Positions 1-7,403 of a stretch of DNA of 58,906 nucleotides are shown here, in pieces. The stretch is from Treponema sp. Lineage in GTDB: Bacteria > Spirochaetota > Spirochaetia > Treponematales > Treponemataceae. Every line of letters begins with the position of its first letter. The stretch's first letter is position 1. The stretch lies in assembly GCA_017962965.1 (NCBI GenBank), contig JAGCUI010000060.1, positions 1-58,906 on the forward strand, given 5' to 3'. Position numbers and translations under genes: made by a program. Under the pieces are notes generated by a model. The model did not search any database and was not told where the DNA came from. It was given only the letters and a program-made list of their open reading frames with translations.

Positions 1-115
1 CAACTGCTGCTGTAACACCGAATTTTTCTTCCATTGCTTTTACGAGTTCTGATACTTCAAGAACTGACATAGATGCGATTGCATCAAGAATCTGATCATT
101 TGTGAGAGCTGCCAT
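1..115 (-). CDS. rplL: 50S ribosomal protein L7/L12, N-terminal part
   Basis: This is the first 38 codons of L7/L12, cut by the left edge of the window. The visible protein begins [17 protein letters not shown] and runs into [11 protein letters not shown], the dimerisation domain of the ribosomal stalk protein that recruits elongation factors. A strong GAGGAG ribosome binding site lies just upstream of the ATG. It is the last visible gene of the rplK-rplA-rplJ-rplL series. The 143-bp gap to rplJ contains a short hairpin (AACTC/GAGTT arms near 189-202) and may hold the usual processing or attenuation signal; that role is inferred. Confidence 0.93.
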   Translation of the reverse strand, partial: MAALTNDQILDAIASMSVLEVSELVKAMEEKFGVTAAV

Positions 116-258
116 ATTGTCTTCTCCTCTATAAATAATTAATATCTTCCACCTTGGGTTGCCCCTTAGTGGCAGCAGGGTAAACTCAACTGAGTTCTTT
201 CTGCTCTTTTAACACATAACAGTCGACAGCTATGAAGCCTGAAATGTGTATAAAATAC

Positions 259-762
259 TTATTCTGCTTTTGAATCTGCGTATGCTTTTAATGTAGCTGC
301 GAGCTTCTGAACAGGACCGTTCATTGCAGACATCAACATAGCATAAAGCTGTTTCTTTCCTGGTACCTTTGAATATGCTTCAAGTTTAGCAGGATCGTAG
401 ATTTCATTAGCAATACTTGCACCCTTCAAACTGAGTGCTGGAGTATCTTTTGCAAAGTCATAAAGAACTTTTGCAACTTCATTTGACTCTTCTTTAGTCA
501 TAGCAACAACTGTAGGACCTTTGAGGTATTCAGATACATTTTCTACCTTCATATCTTCAAAAGCGATACGTGCAAAGTTGTTTTTAACTACTTTAAGAAC
601 AGCATTCTTTTCACGAAGTTTATCACGTAAAGCACTAATCTGCTCTACTGTAAGACCGCGATAGTCAGCGAAGATAAAGTCGCTGTAATCAGCAAATGTC
701 TTTTTTGCGTTTTCAATAGCTTCGGTCTTAGCCGGCTGAATTTTCTTTGCTCTGATTGCCAT
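259..762 (-). CDS. rplJ: 50S ribosomal protein L10
   Basis: L10 anchors the L7/L12 dimers to 23S rRNA and in many bacteria autoregulates its own operon. The 167-residue product has the typical N-terminus (MAIRAKKIQPAKTEAIENAK), the FADYRGLTVEQISALR segment that contacts rRNA, and a charged C-terminal helix that would bind L7/L12. The start ATG shares one base with the rplA stop codon (TAATG), so translation is probably coupled. The GGAAGG ribosome binding site lies inside the end of rplA. The length is normal for the family. Confidence 0.96.
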   Translation of the reverse strand: MAIRAKKIQPAKTEAIENAKKTFADYSDFIFADYRGLTVEQISALRDKLREKNAVLKVVKNNFARIAFEDMKVENVSEYLKGPTVVAMTKEESNEVAKVLYDFAKDTPALSLKGASIANEIYDPAKLEAYSKVPGKKQLYAMLMSAMNGPVQKLAATLKAYADSKAE

Positions 763-1439
763 TACTCGCCTTCCTTATAATCAATCCATACGCCTGGACC
801 CATTGATGAACATACAGAAACAGACTGGATGAAACCTGTAGTTGTTGTAACAGGCTTTCTCTTAGCTACTTCTGCAAGAAGAGCATTGATGTTTGCTTCG
901 AGTTTAGAAGCATCCATTGAACTCTTACCAACAGCGATATGTACAATACCTGCTTTATCTGCACGGAATTCTGTACGACCTTTCTTAAGTTCTGCAACAG
1001 CGTTTGCAACATCTGGAGTTACAGTACCAGTTTTTGGGTTAGGCATTAAACCTTTGCGTCCCAAAACCATACCAAGACGACCTACATCTTTCATCATATC
1101 AGGAGTAGCAACACAAACGTCAAAGTCGAGCCAGCCTCCCTTTACTTTTTCGATGTATTCTTCACCAGCGAATGCTGCACCAGCGTCCAAAGCTTCTTTT
1201 ACTTTGTCGCCCTTACAGAATACCAATACTTTCTTTTCGCCACGGAACTGATTTGGGAATACAAGTGTATCACGAACAGTAGCGTTTTTATCAAGACGAA
1301 GAGCCACGTGAGCTTCAACAGTTTCGTCGAACTTTGTGTACTTCATATCCTGAATCATCTTACAAGCTGAAGCAACGTCATACTTTTTAGTAAGATCATA
1401 TTTTGCAGCAGCTGCATTATATTTCTTTCCATGTTTCAT
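762..1439 (-). CDS. rplA: 50S ribosomal protein L1
   Basis: L1 forms the mobile stalk next to the E site and often represses its own operon by binding the mRNA. The 225-residue product carries the family signature near GRLGMVLGRKGLMPNPKTGTV, and the C-terminal GKSSMDASKLEANINALL region is typical. It follows rplK after a single base and overlaps the start of rplJ by one base, consistent with one polycistronic message. Confidence 0.97.
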   Translation of the reverse strand: MKHGKKYNAAAAKYDLTKKYDVASACKMIQDMKYTKFDETVEAHVALRLDKNATVRDTLVFPNQFRGEKKVLVFCKGDKVKEALDAGAAFAGEEYIEKVKGGWLDFDVCVATPDMMKDVGRLGMVLGRKGLMPNPKTGTVTPDVANAVAELKKGRTEFRADKAGIVHIAVGKSSMDASKLEANINALLAEVAKRKPVTTTTGFIQSVSVCSSMGPGVWIDYKEGE

Positions 1440-1440
1440 A

Positions 1441-1872
1441 TTACTGCTCCACCTCTACACCCATACTGCGAGCAGTACCGGCGATGATTTTTTTAGCTGC
1501 TTCGATATCATTTGCGTTGATATCCGGCATCTTTGTTTTTGCGATTTCTTCCAAATCCTTTGCAGACAATTTAGCTACTTTGTCGAGAAGAGGGTTTCCT
1601 GCACCTTTTTCGATTTTGCAAGCTTTCTTAATAAGAACTGCTGCTGGAGGAGTTTTAAGAATAAATGTGTAAGATTTGTCCTGATATACAGTAATTACTA
1701 CCGGGATAACAAGACCGCGTTCCATTGTCTTTGTTCTGTCGTTAAATTCCTGAACAAATTTTGGAGCACTAACACCATGAGGTCCAAGAGCTGGTCCAAT
1801 TGGTGGGGCTGGAGTTGCTGCTCCTGCAGGACACTGCAATTTGATAATAGCAGAAACTTTCTTAGTTGCCAT
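1441..1872 (-). CDS. rplK: 50S ribosomal protein L11
   Basis: L11 binds the GTPase-associated centre of 23S rRNA. The 143-residue product shows the proline-rich N-terminal motif [20 protein letters not shown] and the C-terminal rRNA-binding domain ([20 protein letters not shown]). A GGAGAAAAAA ribosome binding site precedes the ATG. It is separated from nusG by about 165 bp that contains two hairpins, so it probably has its own promoter or a translational control site, as seen for L11/L1 operons elsewhere. Confidence 0.97.
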   Translation of the reverse strand: MATKKVSAIIKLQCPAGAATPAPPIGPALGPHGVSAPKFVQEFNDRTKTMERGLVIPVVITVYQDKSYTFILKTPPAAVLIKKACKIEKGAGNPLLDKVAKLSAKDLEEIAKTKMPDINANDIEAAKKIIAGTARSMGVEVEQ

Positions 1873-1894
1873 TTTTTTCTCCTAAAGTTGGTGT

Positions 1895-1945
1895 GTAAGT
1901 ATCATACCGATATCTTACTAACGAAATACCTTTGTCCAACGGACA
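1895..1945 (-). promoter_or_regulatory. candidate rplK leader hairpins
   Basis: Between nusG and rplK, on the strand of the operon, lie a small perfect hairpin (TGTCC/GGACA, 1933-1945, 3-nt loop) and a longer one with GTAAG/CTTAC outer arms (1895-1918) plus an inner TATC/GATA pair. Leader structures before rplK or rplA are common targets for L1 autoregulation. No specific match to a known L1 site was confirmed, so the regulatory role is inferred. Confidence 0.4.
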
Positions 1946-2037
1946 TGTACTTCTCCCAAAAACAGGAATAATTATTTGTACTTGGGAATACAAATACCTG
2001 ATTTTGACAAATATTAATTATGTACAATATATAAGTA

Positions 2038-2598
2038 TTAAACTTTTTCAGCCTGTAAATAACTTAATTCTACAGGAGTTGGACGTCCAAAAATCTGAAC
2101 TTCAACACTAAGTTTTTCTTTTTCGACGTTAATTTCTTTAATAGTACCGGTAAATGAAGCAAAAGGTCCGTCTGTAATTTTTACCTGATCTCCAACATTG
2201 AAAGACTGACGTACATGAACCTGCTTTTCGCCTTTGATTGCTCCAGACTTCATAAGAAGATTTTTTGCTTCGTCTGTAGTAATTGGAATTGGACGGTTAT
2301 TTCTGCTTACGTTTCCAACAAATCCAGTTACACCCTGAATGCGGTACAACTTAAGACATGTTTCCTTCCAGCCGATTTCCGGAAGATCCATTTCGAGCAT
2401 AATGTAACCAGGAAGAAATTTATTATTTCTAACCTTCTTTTTACCGTCTTTGATTTCTACAATTTCTTCAACAGGAACTCTTACATCAAGAACAACATTA
2501 GAATCGATTTCATTTTTTTCGATAAGAGTTCTGATTGAACGTTCAATCTTTCCTTCATAACCTGTGTAAGTATGAAGAATATACCAGCATCTTGACAT
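2038..2598 (-). CDS. nusG: transcription termination/antitermination protein NusG
   Basis: NusG binds RNA polymerase and modulates pausing, Rho termination and coupling to ribosomes. The product (about 186 residues) has the NGN domain (SRCWYILHTYTGYEGKIE ... LPGYIMLEMDL) followed by the KOW domain (FNVGDQVKITDGPFASFTGT). The ATG at 2598 sits at a good distance from a GGCGG ribosome binding site; a GTG codon directly before it is a less likely start. It lies 10 bp after secE, the usual bacterial order. Confidence 0.96.
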   Translation of the reverse strand: MSRCWYILHTYTGYEGKIERSIRTLIEKNEIDSNVVLDVRVPVEEIVEIKDGKKKVRNNKFLPGYIMLEMDLPEIGWKETCLKLYRIQGVTGFVGNVSRNNRPIPITTDEAKNLLMKSGAIKGEKQVHVRQSFNVGDQVKITDGPFASFTGTIKEINVEKEKLSVEVQIFGRPTPVELSYLQAEKV

Positions 2599-2608
2599 CA
2601 CAATCCGC

Positions 2609-2791
2609 CTATTTAAGAATTAAACGGAATAATTCAGTAAAGGCCCAGTCAAACAAACCAAGAACCGCAGCTATAATAATAGTTGAGATTAATACGACTT
2701 TTAAAGATGATAATACATCCTGAGCAGAAGGCCATACAACCTTCTTTAATTCTGCTTTACTTTCACGGAAGAACTGAAATACTTTAGCCAT
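2609..2791 (-). CDS. secE: preprotein translocase subunit SecE
   Basis: SecE is the essential single-span clamp subunit of the SecYEG channel. The 60-residue product begins MAKVFQFFRESKAELKKVVWP, with the conserved amphipathic segment, followed by one hydrophobic helix (VVLISTIIIAAVLGLFDWAF). The open frame extends upstream through the tRNA-Trp gene, but the ATG at 2791, just after an AATTAAAAG stretch, gives the family-sized protein. Its place between tRNA-Trp and nusG is standard. Confidence 0.93.
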   Translation of the reverse strand: MAKVFQFFRESKAELKKVVWPSAQDVLSSLKVVLISTIIIAAVLGLFDWAFTELFRLILK

Positions 2792-2817
2792 AACTTTTAA
2801 TTCCTCTAAAAAAATAT

Positions 2818-2890
2818 CAGGGCAGGCAGGATTTGAACCCACGACAGGCGGTTTTGGAGACCGCTGCTCTACCAGCTGAACTACTGCCCT
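2818..2890 (-). tRNA. tRNA-Trp (CCA anticodon)
   Basis: On the minus strand a 73-nt cloverleaf can be drawn: acceptor AGGGCAG/CTGCCCT, D stem GTTC/GAGC, anticodon stem GCGGT/ACCGC with loop CTCCAAA (anticodon CCA), and T loop TTCAAAT. The discriminator is G. The CCA end is not encoded. Location between rpmG and secE is the classic one for tRNA-Trp. Confidence 0.95.
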
Positions 2891-2932
2891 ATTATATAAA
2901 ACTACCGGAAACCCGGTAATCAAATACCAATT

Positions 2933-3109
2933 TTATTTTGCTTTTGTTTCTTTGTGAAGAACACTCTTTTTACACCATGGACAATACTTATTCTTTTCAA
3001 GCTTGCCAGTAATATTTTTGCGGTTCTTGTAGGTAGTATAATTCTTTCTCTTGCATTCTGTACACTGTAATGCGATGATTTCTACAGAACCCTTTTTCTT
3101 GCTTCCCAT
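2933..3109 (-). CDS. rpmG: 50S ribosomal protein L33
   Basis: The 58-residue product reads [20 protein letters not shown] and continues through [11 protein letters not shown] to CPWCKK near the end. Two CxxC pairs (CTEC and CPWC) form the zinc ribbon of the zinc-binding L33 form. L33 sits near the E site of the large subunit. A TAGGAGTTAAAAT-like ribosome binding region precedes the ATG. The gene lies between tRNA-Thr and tRNA-Trp, as in many bacteria. Confidence 0.95.
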   Translation of the reverse strand: MGSKKKGSVEIIALQCTECKRKNYTTYKNRKNITGKLEKNKYCPWCKKSVLHKETKAK

Positions 3110-3145
3110 ATTTTAACTCCTAAATGAATACCAAAAATGTTTTTA

Positions 3146-3218
3146 AGCCCATGTGCAGAATCGAACTGCAGACCTCCACATTACCGATGTGGTGCTCTAC
3201 CAACTGAGCTACAGGGGC
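3146..3218 (-). tRNA. tRNA-Thr (GGT anticodon)
   Basis: A 73-nt cloverleaf reads on the minus strand: acceptor GCCCCTG/CATGGGC, D stem GCTC/GAGC, anticodon stem CCACA/TGTGG with loop TCGGTAA (anticodon GGT), T arm TGCAG/CTGCA. The acceptor stem has one mismatch, C5 opposite U68, by my pairing. The gene heads the translation cluster rpmG, tRNA-Trp, secE, nusG. Confidence 0.94.
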
Positions 3219-3376
3219 AGCAATTTGTCTACACAACGAATAAAAACGTGCGTTCTAGAAATATAGTCAAAGATAGAAATTATGTCAATAAATTTACCCA
3301 AGAAATTCCAAAATTTCTATACTTTTTTATAATAGATAATATTAATGAAATATGATAGTATTTAATAGAGGTAAAA

Positions 3377-4243
3377 ATGACTACAGATAAAATTATTGAT
3401 AATATCCTTGAATCCTACGAGAAAAACGGGCTTATTAATAGAAATAATGCAGAAAATTTCCCGAATCGCCAGAATGTAGTAGCAGTTCTTTCTGAAATTC
3501 AGTCTTTGGTTTTGCCGGGCTTTAAAATTGCAGAAGACATTAATCCCGACAACATCCGCTACATTACAGGACAGAAAGTTAACAATATAATTGCTAGCCT
3601 CACAAAAGAAATTCAAAAAGCATTAATTTATACAATCGCACAGAATAACGGTGATGTTAAAAATATAGAAGATTCTCATTGCTTTAAGCTTGCAGAAAAA
3701 GCATCCATTGCACTTTTGGAAGAAATTCCTGAATTAAGAAGAAAGGTTCAACTGGATACACAGGCTGCTTTTATGGGAGACCCTGCTGCAAAAAGCAACG
3801 AAGAAGTAATTCTTTCTTACCCTGGCCTTGAAGCAATTGTTGTTTATAGAATTGCACATTTCCTTTACGAAAACGGTATTCCTATTATTCCTCGTATTAT
3901 GACAGAACACGTTCACGGAAAAACCGGAATTGATATTCACCCGGGTGCAAAAATCGGTGAATCATTCTTTATTGATCACGGAACAGGCGTTGTAATTGGA
4001 GAAACCTGTGTAATCGGAAATAATGTAAAGATTTACCAGGGTGTAACTTTAGGTGCTTTGAGCGTAAAAAAGAACCTTCAGAACAAAAAAAGACATCCTA
4101 CTATAGAAGATGATGTAACAATTTATGCAAATGCAACCATCCTCGGTGGTGAAACAACAATCGGCCACGACAGTACAATCGGTGGAAATACATGGATTAC
4201 ATCTTCTGTAAAAGCTAATTCAACAATCACTCAGTCGAATTAA
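3377..4243 (+). CDS. cysE: serine O-acetyltransferase
   Basis: It transfers acetyl from acetyl-CoA to L-serine, giving O-acetylserine, the first step of cysteine synthesis in the cytoplasm. The 288-residue product has an N-terminal helical domain and then the left-handed beta-helix of hexapeptide repeats: [11 protein letters not shown], the active-site [24 protein letters not shown], and [13 protein letters not shown]. The layout fits the long (EpsC/CysE) forms. The ATG follows an AGAGG ribosome binding site. The gene stands alone; a separate plus-strand terminator was not found after it, because the strong hairpin downstream has its U-tract on the other strand. Confidence 0.93.
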   Translation: MTTDKIIDNILESYEKNGLINRNNAENFPNRQNVVAVLSEIQSLVLPGFKIAEDINPDNIRYITGQKVNNIIASLTKEIQKALIYTIAQNNGDVKNIEDSHCFKLAEKASIALLEEIPELRRKVQLDTQAAFMGDPAAKSNEEVILSYPGLEAIVVYRIAHFLYENGIPIIPRIMTEHVHGKTGIDIHPGAKIGESFFIDHGTGVVIGETCVIGNNVKIYQGVTLGALSVKKNLQNKKRHPTIEDDVTIYANATILGGETTIGHDSTIGGNTWITSSVKANSTITQSN

Positions 4244-4251
4244 ATGGCTTT

Positions 4252-4298
4252 AAAAAAAAACAAGGTTCCCAAAAAAGTATTATTAAAAGGGAACCTTG
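4252..4298 (-). terminator. Rho-independent terminator of the candidate small RNA
   Basis: Perfect 10-bp arms at 4261-4270 and 4289-4298 with an 18-nt AT-rich loop are followed on the minus strand by nine consecutive U (4252-4260). On the plus strand no U-run follows, so this is not a cysE terminator of the classical kind. Confidence 0.75.
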
Positions 4299-4350
4299 CC
4301 GCCCAGCATTGCTGGACATCGGAGAGAGTTTATCAGCTTATTTACAAGCT
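4252..4350 (-). ncRNA. candidate small RNA, about 99 nt, three stem-loops
   Basis: No protein gene fits this stretch, but the minus strand carries a complete small transcription unit. A consensus promoter (4357-4385) predicts a start near 4350. The transcript would open with hairpin AGCTT/AAGCT (4335-4350), continue with hairpin CCAGC/GCTGG nested in CCG/CGG (4299-4322), and end with a 10-bp hairpin CAAGGTTCCC/GGGAACCTTG (4261-4298) followed by nine U (4252-4260). It runs divergently from radA and toward the cysE 3' end. I do not recognise the family: the SRP RNA apical loop and a 6S-type bulge are both absent. Expression is inferred, not shown. Confidence 0.62.
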
Positions 4351-4356
4351 ATATTT

Positions 4357-4385
4357 AATATACTCTCTCACACTTTAAATGTCAA
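4357..4385 (-). promoter_or_regulatory. sigma-70 type promoter of the candidate small RNA
   Basis: On the minus strand there is a perfect -35 hexamer TTGACA (4380-4385), a 17-bp spacer, and a -10 hexamer TATATT (4357-4362). This is among the best promoter matches in the window, and it faces a region without a protein gene. Confidence 0.65.
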
Positions 4386-4474
4386 TATTTTTTTTAAAAT
4401 TTTTTTTAAAAAATTCCTTTTTTTTATACTTTTTGACTATAATATACAGGACAAGATAAATACGGAGCTTTTAA

Positions 4475-5839
4475 ATGGCAAAAAAAGACGGATCAATAAT
4501 GTACAAATGTTCTAACTGCGGATACTCTCAGCCGCGCTGGCTTGGTCGCTGCCCCGAATGTAACGAATGGAATACACTCGAAGAAGTGATAATAGACAGT
4601 AGAAAAATTACTGCTGCCGGAAGAGGAACAGAAGAACAGGTAAAGGTTAAGCCTGTTACAATGGAAAAAATCCAGGCACAGGATAACACCCGTCTTTCAA
4701 CCGGAATTCCTGAATTCGACAGGGTTTTAGGCGGAGGAGCTACAAAAAAATCAGTAATTCTTTTGGGAGGAGAGCCTGGAATAGGTAAATCCACCCTGCT
4801 TTTGCAGACCGTTGCTTCCATAAAAAGCACATTAAAACCCGACCAGAATATACTTTATATAAGCGGCGAAGAGTCCAGCGAACAGATAAAAGAAAGAGCA
4901 GACAGATTAAAGCTTGATGTAAACGGTATTAATCTTTTATGTACAAGCCGCTTAGAGGATGCTCTTGATTCTTTGGATGCATTAAACCCCGCCTTTACCA
5001 TCGTCGATTCCATCCAGACCATCTATTCCGTAAACGCGGGACTAGTCCCTGCCACCGTAAACCAGCTCAAATACTGTTCGCAGGAATTTATCCAGTGGAC
5101 AAAGGAACACGAGTCGGTTCTGATTATGACGGCACACGTAACCAAAGACGGTACCATTGCAGGCCCAAAATCTCTTGAACACATGGTGGATACAGTAATC
5201 TCTTTTGAACGAAATAACGAGGATATCCGCTTTTTACACGCACAGAAAAACCGCTTTGGCTCAATAGACGAAATAGGAATCTTTAGCATGACAGAAAAAG
5301 GTCTTGTTCCCGTTCTTGATCCTTCGTCCTTATTTTTGACCAAACGAACACAAAATCAGCCGGCAGGCGTTACCTGTACCCCGGTTTTTGAAGGAACAAG
5401 AGTCTTTTTAGTAGAAATTCAAGCTTTAACTGTACCCGCAAAAGCTTCTGTAACAAGAGTTTACAGCGAAAAAATCGATTCGGGGCGTGTTTCCCGTATT
5501 GCGGCTGTTATAGAAAAACACTGCGGATTAAAATTCAGCGACCAGGATATTTATGTAAACGTTGCAGGAGGAGTTAGATTAAACGAAAGTTCCATAGATT
5601 TAGCCCTTGCAGCAGCCTTATTTTCTGCCAGAACAGACCTTGCAGCCGATAAAAACGCCGTTTTCTTTGGAGAATTATCTTTGGCAGGAGAAATCCGGCC
5701 TGTAAATAAAGAAAAACAGAGGGTAAAAGCGGCCCAGAATCTTGGTTTTTCTGTGATTTATAGCCCCGCTGACTGTAAAGAAGAAGGCGTAAACCCGCTT
5801 TGCAGCATAAAAGACCTTGTAAAAACCTTTAAAAAATAA
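4475..5839 (+). CDS. radA: DNA repair protein RadA
   Basis: RadA is a RecA-like ATPase and branch-migration factor for recombination. The 454-residue product has the N-terminal zinc finger (CSNCGY ... CPEC), the ATPase core with Walker A GGEPGIGKST, the RadA-specific KNRFG motif, and a C-terminal Lon-protease-like domain (VNVAGGVRLNESSIDLALAAAL). An ACGGAG ribosome binding site precedes the ATG. A TATAAT hexamer at 4438-4443 may be its -10 box, with a weak -35. Downstream an imperfect 8-bp hairpin near 5862-5886 could help to end the transcript. Confidence 0.96.
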   Translation: MAKKDGSIMYKCSNCGYSQPRWLGRCPECNEWNTLEEVIIDSRKITAAGRGTEEQVKVKPVTMEKIQAQDNTRLSTGIPEFDRVLGGGATKKSVILLGGEPGIGKSTLLLQTVASIKSTLKPDQNILYISGEESSEQIKERADRLKLDVNGINLLCTSRLEDALDSLDALNPAFTIVDSIQTIYSVNAGLVPATVNQLKYCSQEFIQWTKEHESVLIMTAHVTKDGTIAGPKSLEHMVDTVISFERNNEDIRFLHAQKNRFGSIDEIGIFSMTEKGLVPVLDPSSLFLTKRTQNQPAGVTCTPVFEGTRVFLVEIQALTVPAKASVTRVYSEKIDSGRVSRIAAVIEKHCGLKFSDQDIYVNVAGGVRLNESSIDLALAAALFSARTDLAADKNAVFFGELSLAGEIRPVNKEKQRVKAAQNLGFSVIYSPADCKEEGVNPLCSIKDLVKTFKK

Positions 5840-5937
5840 AAAAATTCACGAAAATTTACGCAAATTTCTTAAAATTTGAGAAATTTTGACCCAAATTTAC
5901 ACACATTTTTTAAAATCCTAGTTCATTTTTACACAAA

Positions 5938-6090
5938 AACCGCGGGGCCCGGGGTGTAAGGGGGCCTTTATGGCCGTCTGAGCCTGGCGAAGACCGCGGG
6001 TACCAAGCCCTGAAACACCGGTTTTAGTGCCAAAAAAGGTAATTTAGAGCGATTTTTAACGAAAATTCCGGTTGCCCCCTAACTTGGCAC
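5938..6090. other. GC-rich intergenic island with paired segments
   Basis: The 336-bp gap between radA and hsp20 has no supportable gene. Its middle is strikingly GC-rich (for example CGCGGGGCCCGGGG at 5941-5954) in otherwise AT-rich flanks. CCGCGG occurs twice (5940-5945 and 5994-5999) and can pair; GGCC-TTTAT-GGCC forms a small hairpin; GGGGGC near 5960 can pair with GCCCCC near 6073-6079; GTGCCAA near 6027 and TTGGCAC near 6084 are inverted. This could be a structured RNA, a dispersed repeat or a remnant of transferred DNA. Which one cannot be told from one copy. Confidence 0.4.
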
Positions 6091-6110
6091 GAAAATTGCA
6101 AAATATTAAG

Positions 6111-6125
6111 TGTACAGTTTGTACA
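6111..6125. promoter_or_regulatory. TGTACA inverted pair upstream of hsp20
   Basis: Two TGTACA hexamers separated by GTT form a 15-bp dyad about 50 bp before the hsp20 start. It lies where a promoter or operator would be expected. It is not the CIRCE element of HrcA. The role as an operator is a guess from position and symmetry. Confidence 0.3.
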
Positions 6126-6175
6126 AAAAAAATCCGGGCTTATCCGAATAAAATTCAAATATACGAGGTATAATT

Positions 6176-6601
6176 ATGAACGAACTTTCATTTTTAGATT
6201 CAATTTTTAATGATGTAATGGGAACTGATTCTACACCAGTTTTGTATCATTCAGGATTTTCCGCACCAAAAGTTGATGTAAAGGAAAATAAAAACGCTTA
6301 TACTTTGGAGATGGAATTGCCTGGCCGCACAGAAAAAGACGTAGACATTGAGCTTGATCACGACAACCTTACAATTCAGTCTGTAAAGGAAGAAAAGAAA
6401 GAAGAGAAAAAAGAAGGCAAGGAAAACGAAAAATACATCCTTAAAGAAAGACGAAACAGTAGCTTTACCCGCCGATTCTCACTCCCTTCTGATGTTGATA
6501 CTGAATCAATTAATGCAAACTTCAAAAACGGTGTACTTACAATCAGTATGAAAAAGAAGGCTTTGGCTGAACCAAAACGCATTGCAATTGAAGCATGCTA
6601 A
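6176..6601 (+). CDS. small heat shock protein, Hsp20/alpha-crystallin family
   Basis: Hsp20 proteins hold unfolding clients as large oligomers without using ATP. The 141-residue product contains the alpha-crystallin domain from about residue 35 (APKVDVKENKNAYTLEMELPGRTEKDVDIEL) to the conserved GVLTI segment near the end. A highly charged lysine/glutamate loop (VKEEKKEEKKEGKENEK) is inserted in the middle of the domain, longer than in many homologues. The ATG follows a CGAGGT ribosome binding site. It is a single-gene unit closed by a strong terminator. Confidence 0.93.
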   Translation: MNELSFLDSIFNDVMGTDSTPVLYHSGFSAPKVDVKENKNAYTLEMELPGRTEKDVDIELDHDNLTIQSVKEEKKEEKKEGKENEKYILKERRNSSFTRRFSLPSDVDTESINANFKNGVLTISMKKKALAEPKRIAIEAC

Positions 6602-6644
6602 ATTGAATGTGCATTCTGCGATGCCCTTTTTTAGGTTAAAAAGA

Positions 6645-6690
6645 AAACCGGCTTTTGGGATGATTAATTTTTCCCGGAAGCCGGTTTTTT
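6645..6690 (+). terminator. terminator after hsp20, probably bidirectional
   Basis: Ten-base arms AAACCGGCTT (6645-6654) and AAGCCGGTTT (6678-6687) are followed by T residues on the plus strand. The complementary strand also ends in a T-rich run, so it could serve the minus-strand pgsA gene as well. Confidence 0.8.
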
Positions 6691-6733
6691 AATTTATTCA
6701 GATATTGAACATCTTAACGTGCGCGCTTTCTTT

Positions 6734-7327
6734 TTACGACTTGAGCACCTTTCCAAAGTGGATTAAGTAATCGATGAAAGAAGCATAGCTTAAAATTACA
6801 CAGATTACAAAAAGCACTGTTGAAATAATTTTTAATGTTCCAAAGCATTCCGGAACACAGTCGATTCTTACGAGTAATTCAAGGAACAATGCATAAAAGC
6901 CAGAAGCGATGTAAAAAACTGTCTTGAATTTTCCTCCCTTTCTTGCAGCAATTGCAGTTCCCTGTTTTGCAGCAACCATTCTCAAAAAGTTCTGAGAGAT
7001 TTCGCGCCACATAATAAGGATGAATAAAACCGGATGCATGTAGCCGCCAAGAGGGGCAAAAGAGAACATGTAGCACACAAAGGTAGAAAGATGAAGGAAA
7101 ACATCGGCAAAAGGGTCGAACATTTTTCCAAAATCGCTTACTTCGTTTCTTTTACGTGCATAATGTCCGTCTAAGTAGTCTGTAAATTCTGCAAAAACCA
7201 GTAATGGAATTGAAATATACATTGAAAGTGCCGCAAATTTTCCGGTCCAGATTGGAATAAAGTATAAAAGAAGGAAAACCGGCGCATAAAGAATTCTGAT
7301 AAAAGTAAATTTGTTTGAAAGTTTCAT
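6734..7327 (-). CDS. pgsA: CDP-alcohol phosphatidyltransferase (PgsA-like)
   Basis: Members join a CDP-activated lipid to an alcohol in the membrane; PgsA makes phosphatidylglycerol phosphate from CDP-diacylglycerol and glycerol 3-phosphate. The 197-residue product has several membrane segments and the family active-site motif near residue 50 (DYLDGHYARKRNEVSDFGKM, then DPFAD), matching D-x2-DG-x2-AR-x8-G-x3-D-x3-D. The exact alcohol acceptor is inferred from the closest well-known member. No strong ribosome binding site is visible before the ATG. Confidence 0.82.
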   Translation of the reverse strand: MKLSNKFTFIRILYAPVFLLLYFIPIWTGKFAALSMYISIPLLVFAEFTDYLDGHYARKRNEVSDFGKMFDPFADVFLHLSTFVCYMFSFAPLGGYMHPVLFILIMWREISQNFLRMVAAKQGTAIAARKGGKFKTVFYIASGFYALFLELLVRIDCVPECFGTLKIISTVLFVICVILSYASFIDYLIHFGKVLKS

Positions 7328-7403
7328 ATTTATAAGGTAGTAGCATTAAATACAAAAGTCAAGATGAGAGGCGGATTGTGATTTTTAAGTCAGAGTTTTG
7401 AGC

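Noticed and set aside
2004..2033. Plus-strand promoter between rplK and nusG (TTGACA plus a TATATA-like box)
   Set aside because: It would run antisense into nusG with no gene to serve, and the AT-rich gap makes chance matches likely.
3137..3355. Protein gene overlapping tRNA-Thr
   Set aside because: The frame is the reverse complement of a well-formed tRNA, a common artefact.
4261..4298. Terminator of cysE
   Set aside because: The stem is strong, but on the plus strand no U-run follows; nine U follow only on the minus strand, so it belongs to a minus-strand transcript.
4252..4350. SRP (4.5S) RNA, 6S RNA or tmRNA identity for the small RNA
   Set aside because: The GGAA tetraloop and asymmetric loop of SRP RNA, the large central bubble of 6S RNA and the tRNA-like ends of tmRNA are all absent, and the length fits only the SRP class.
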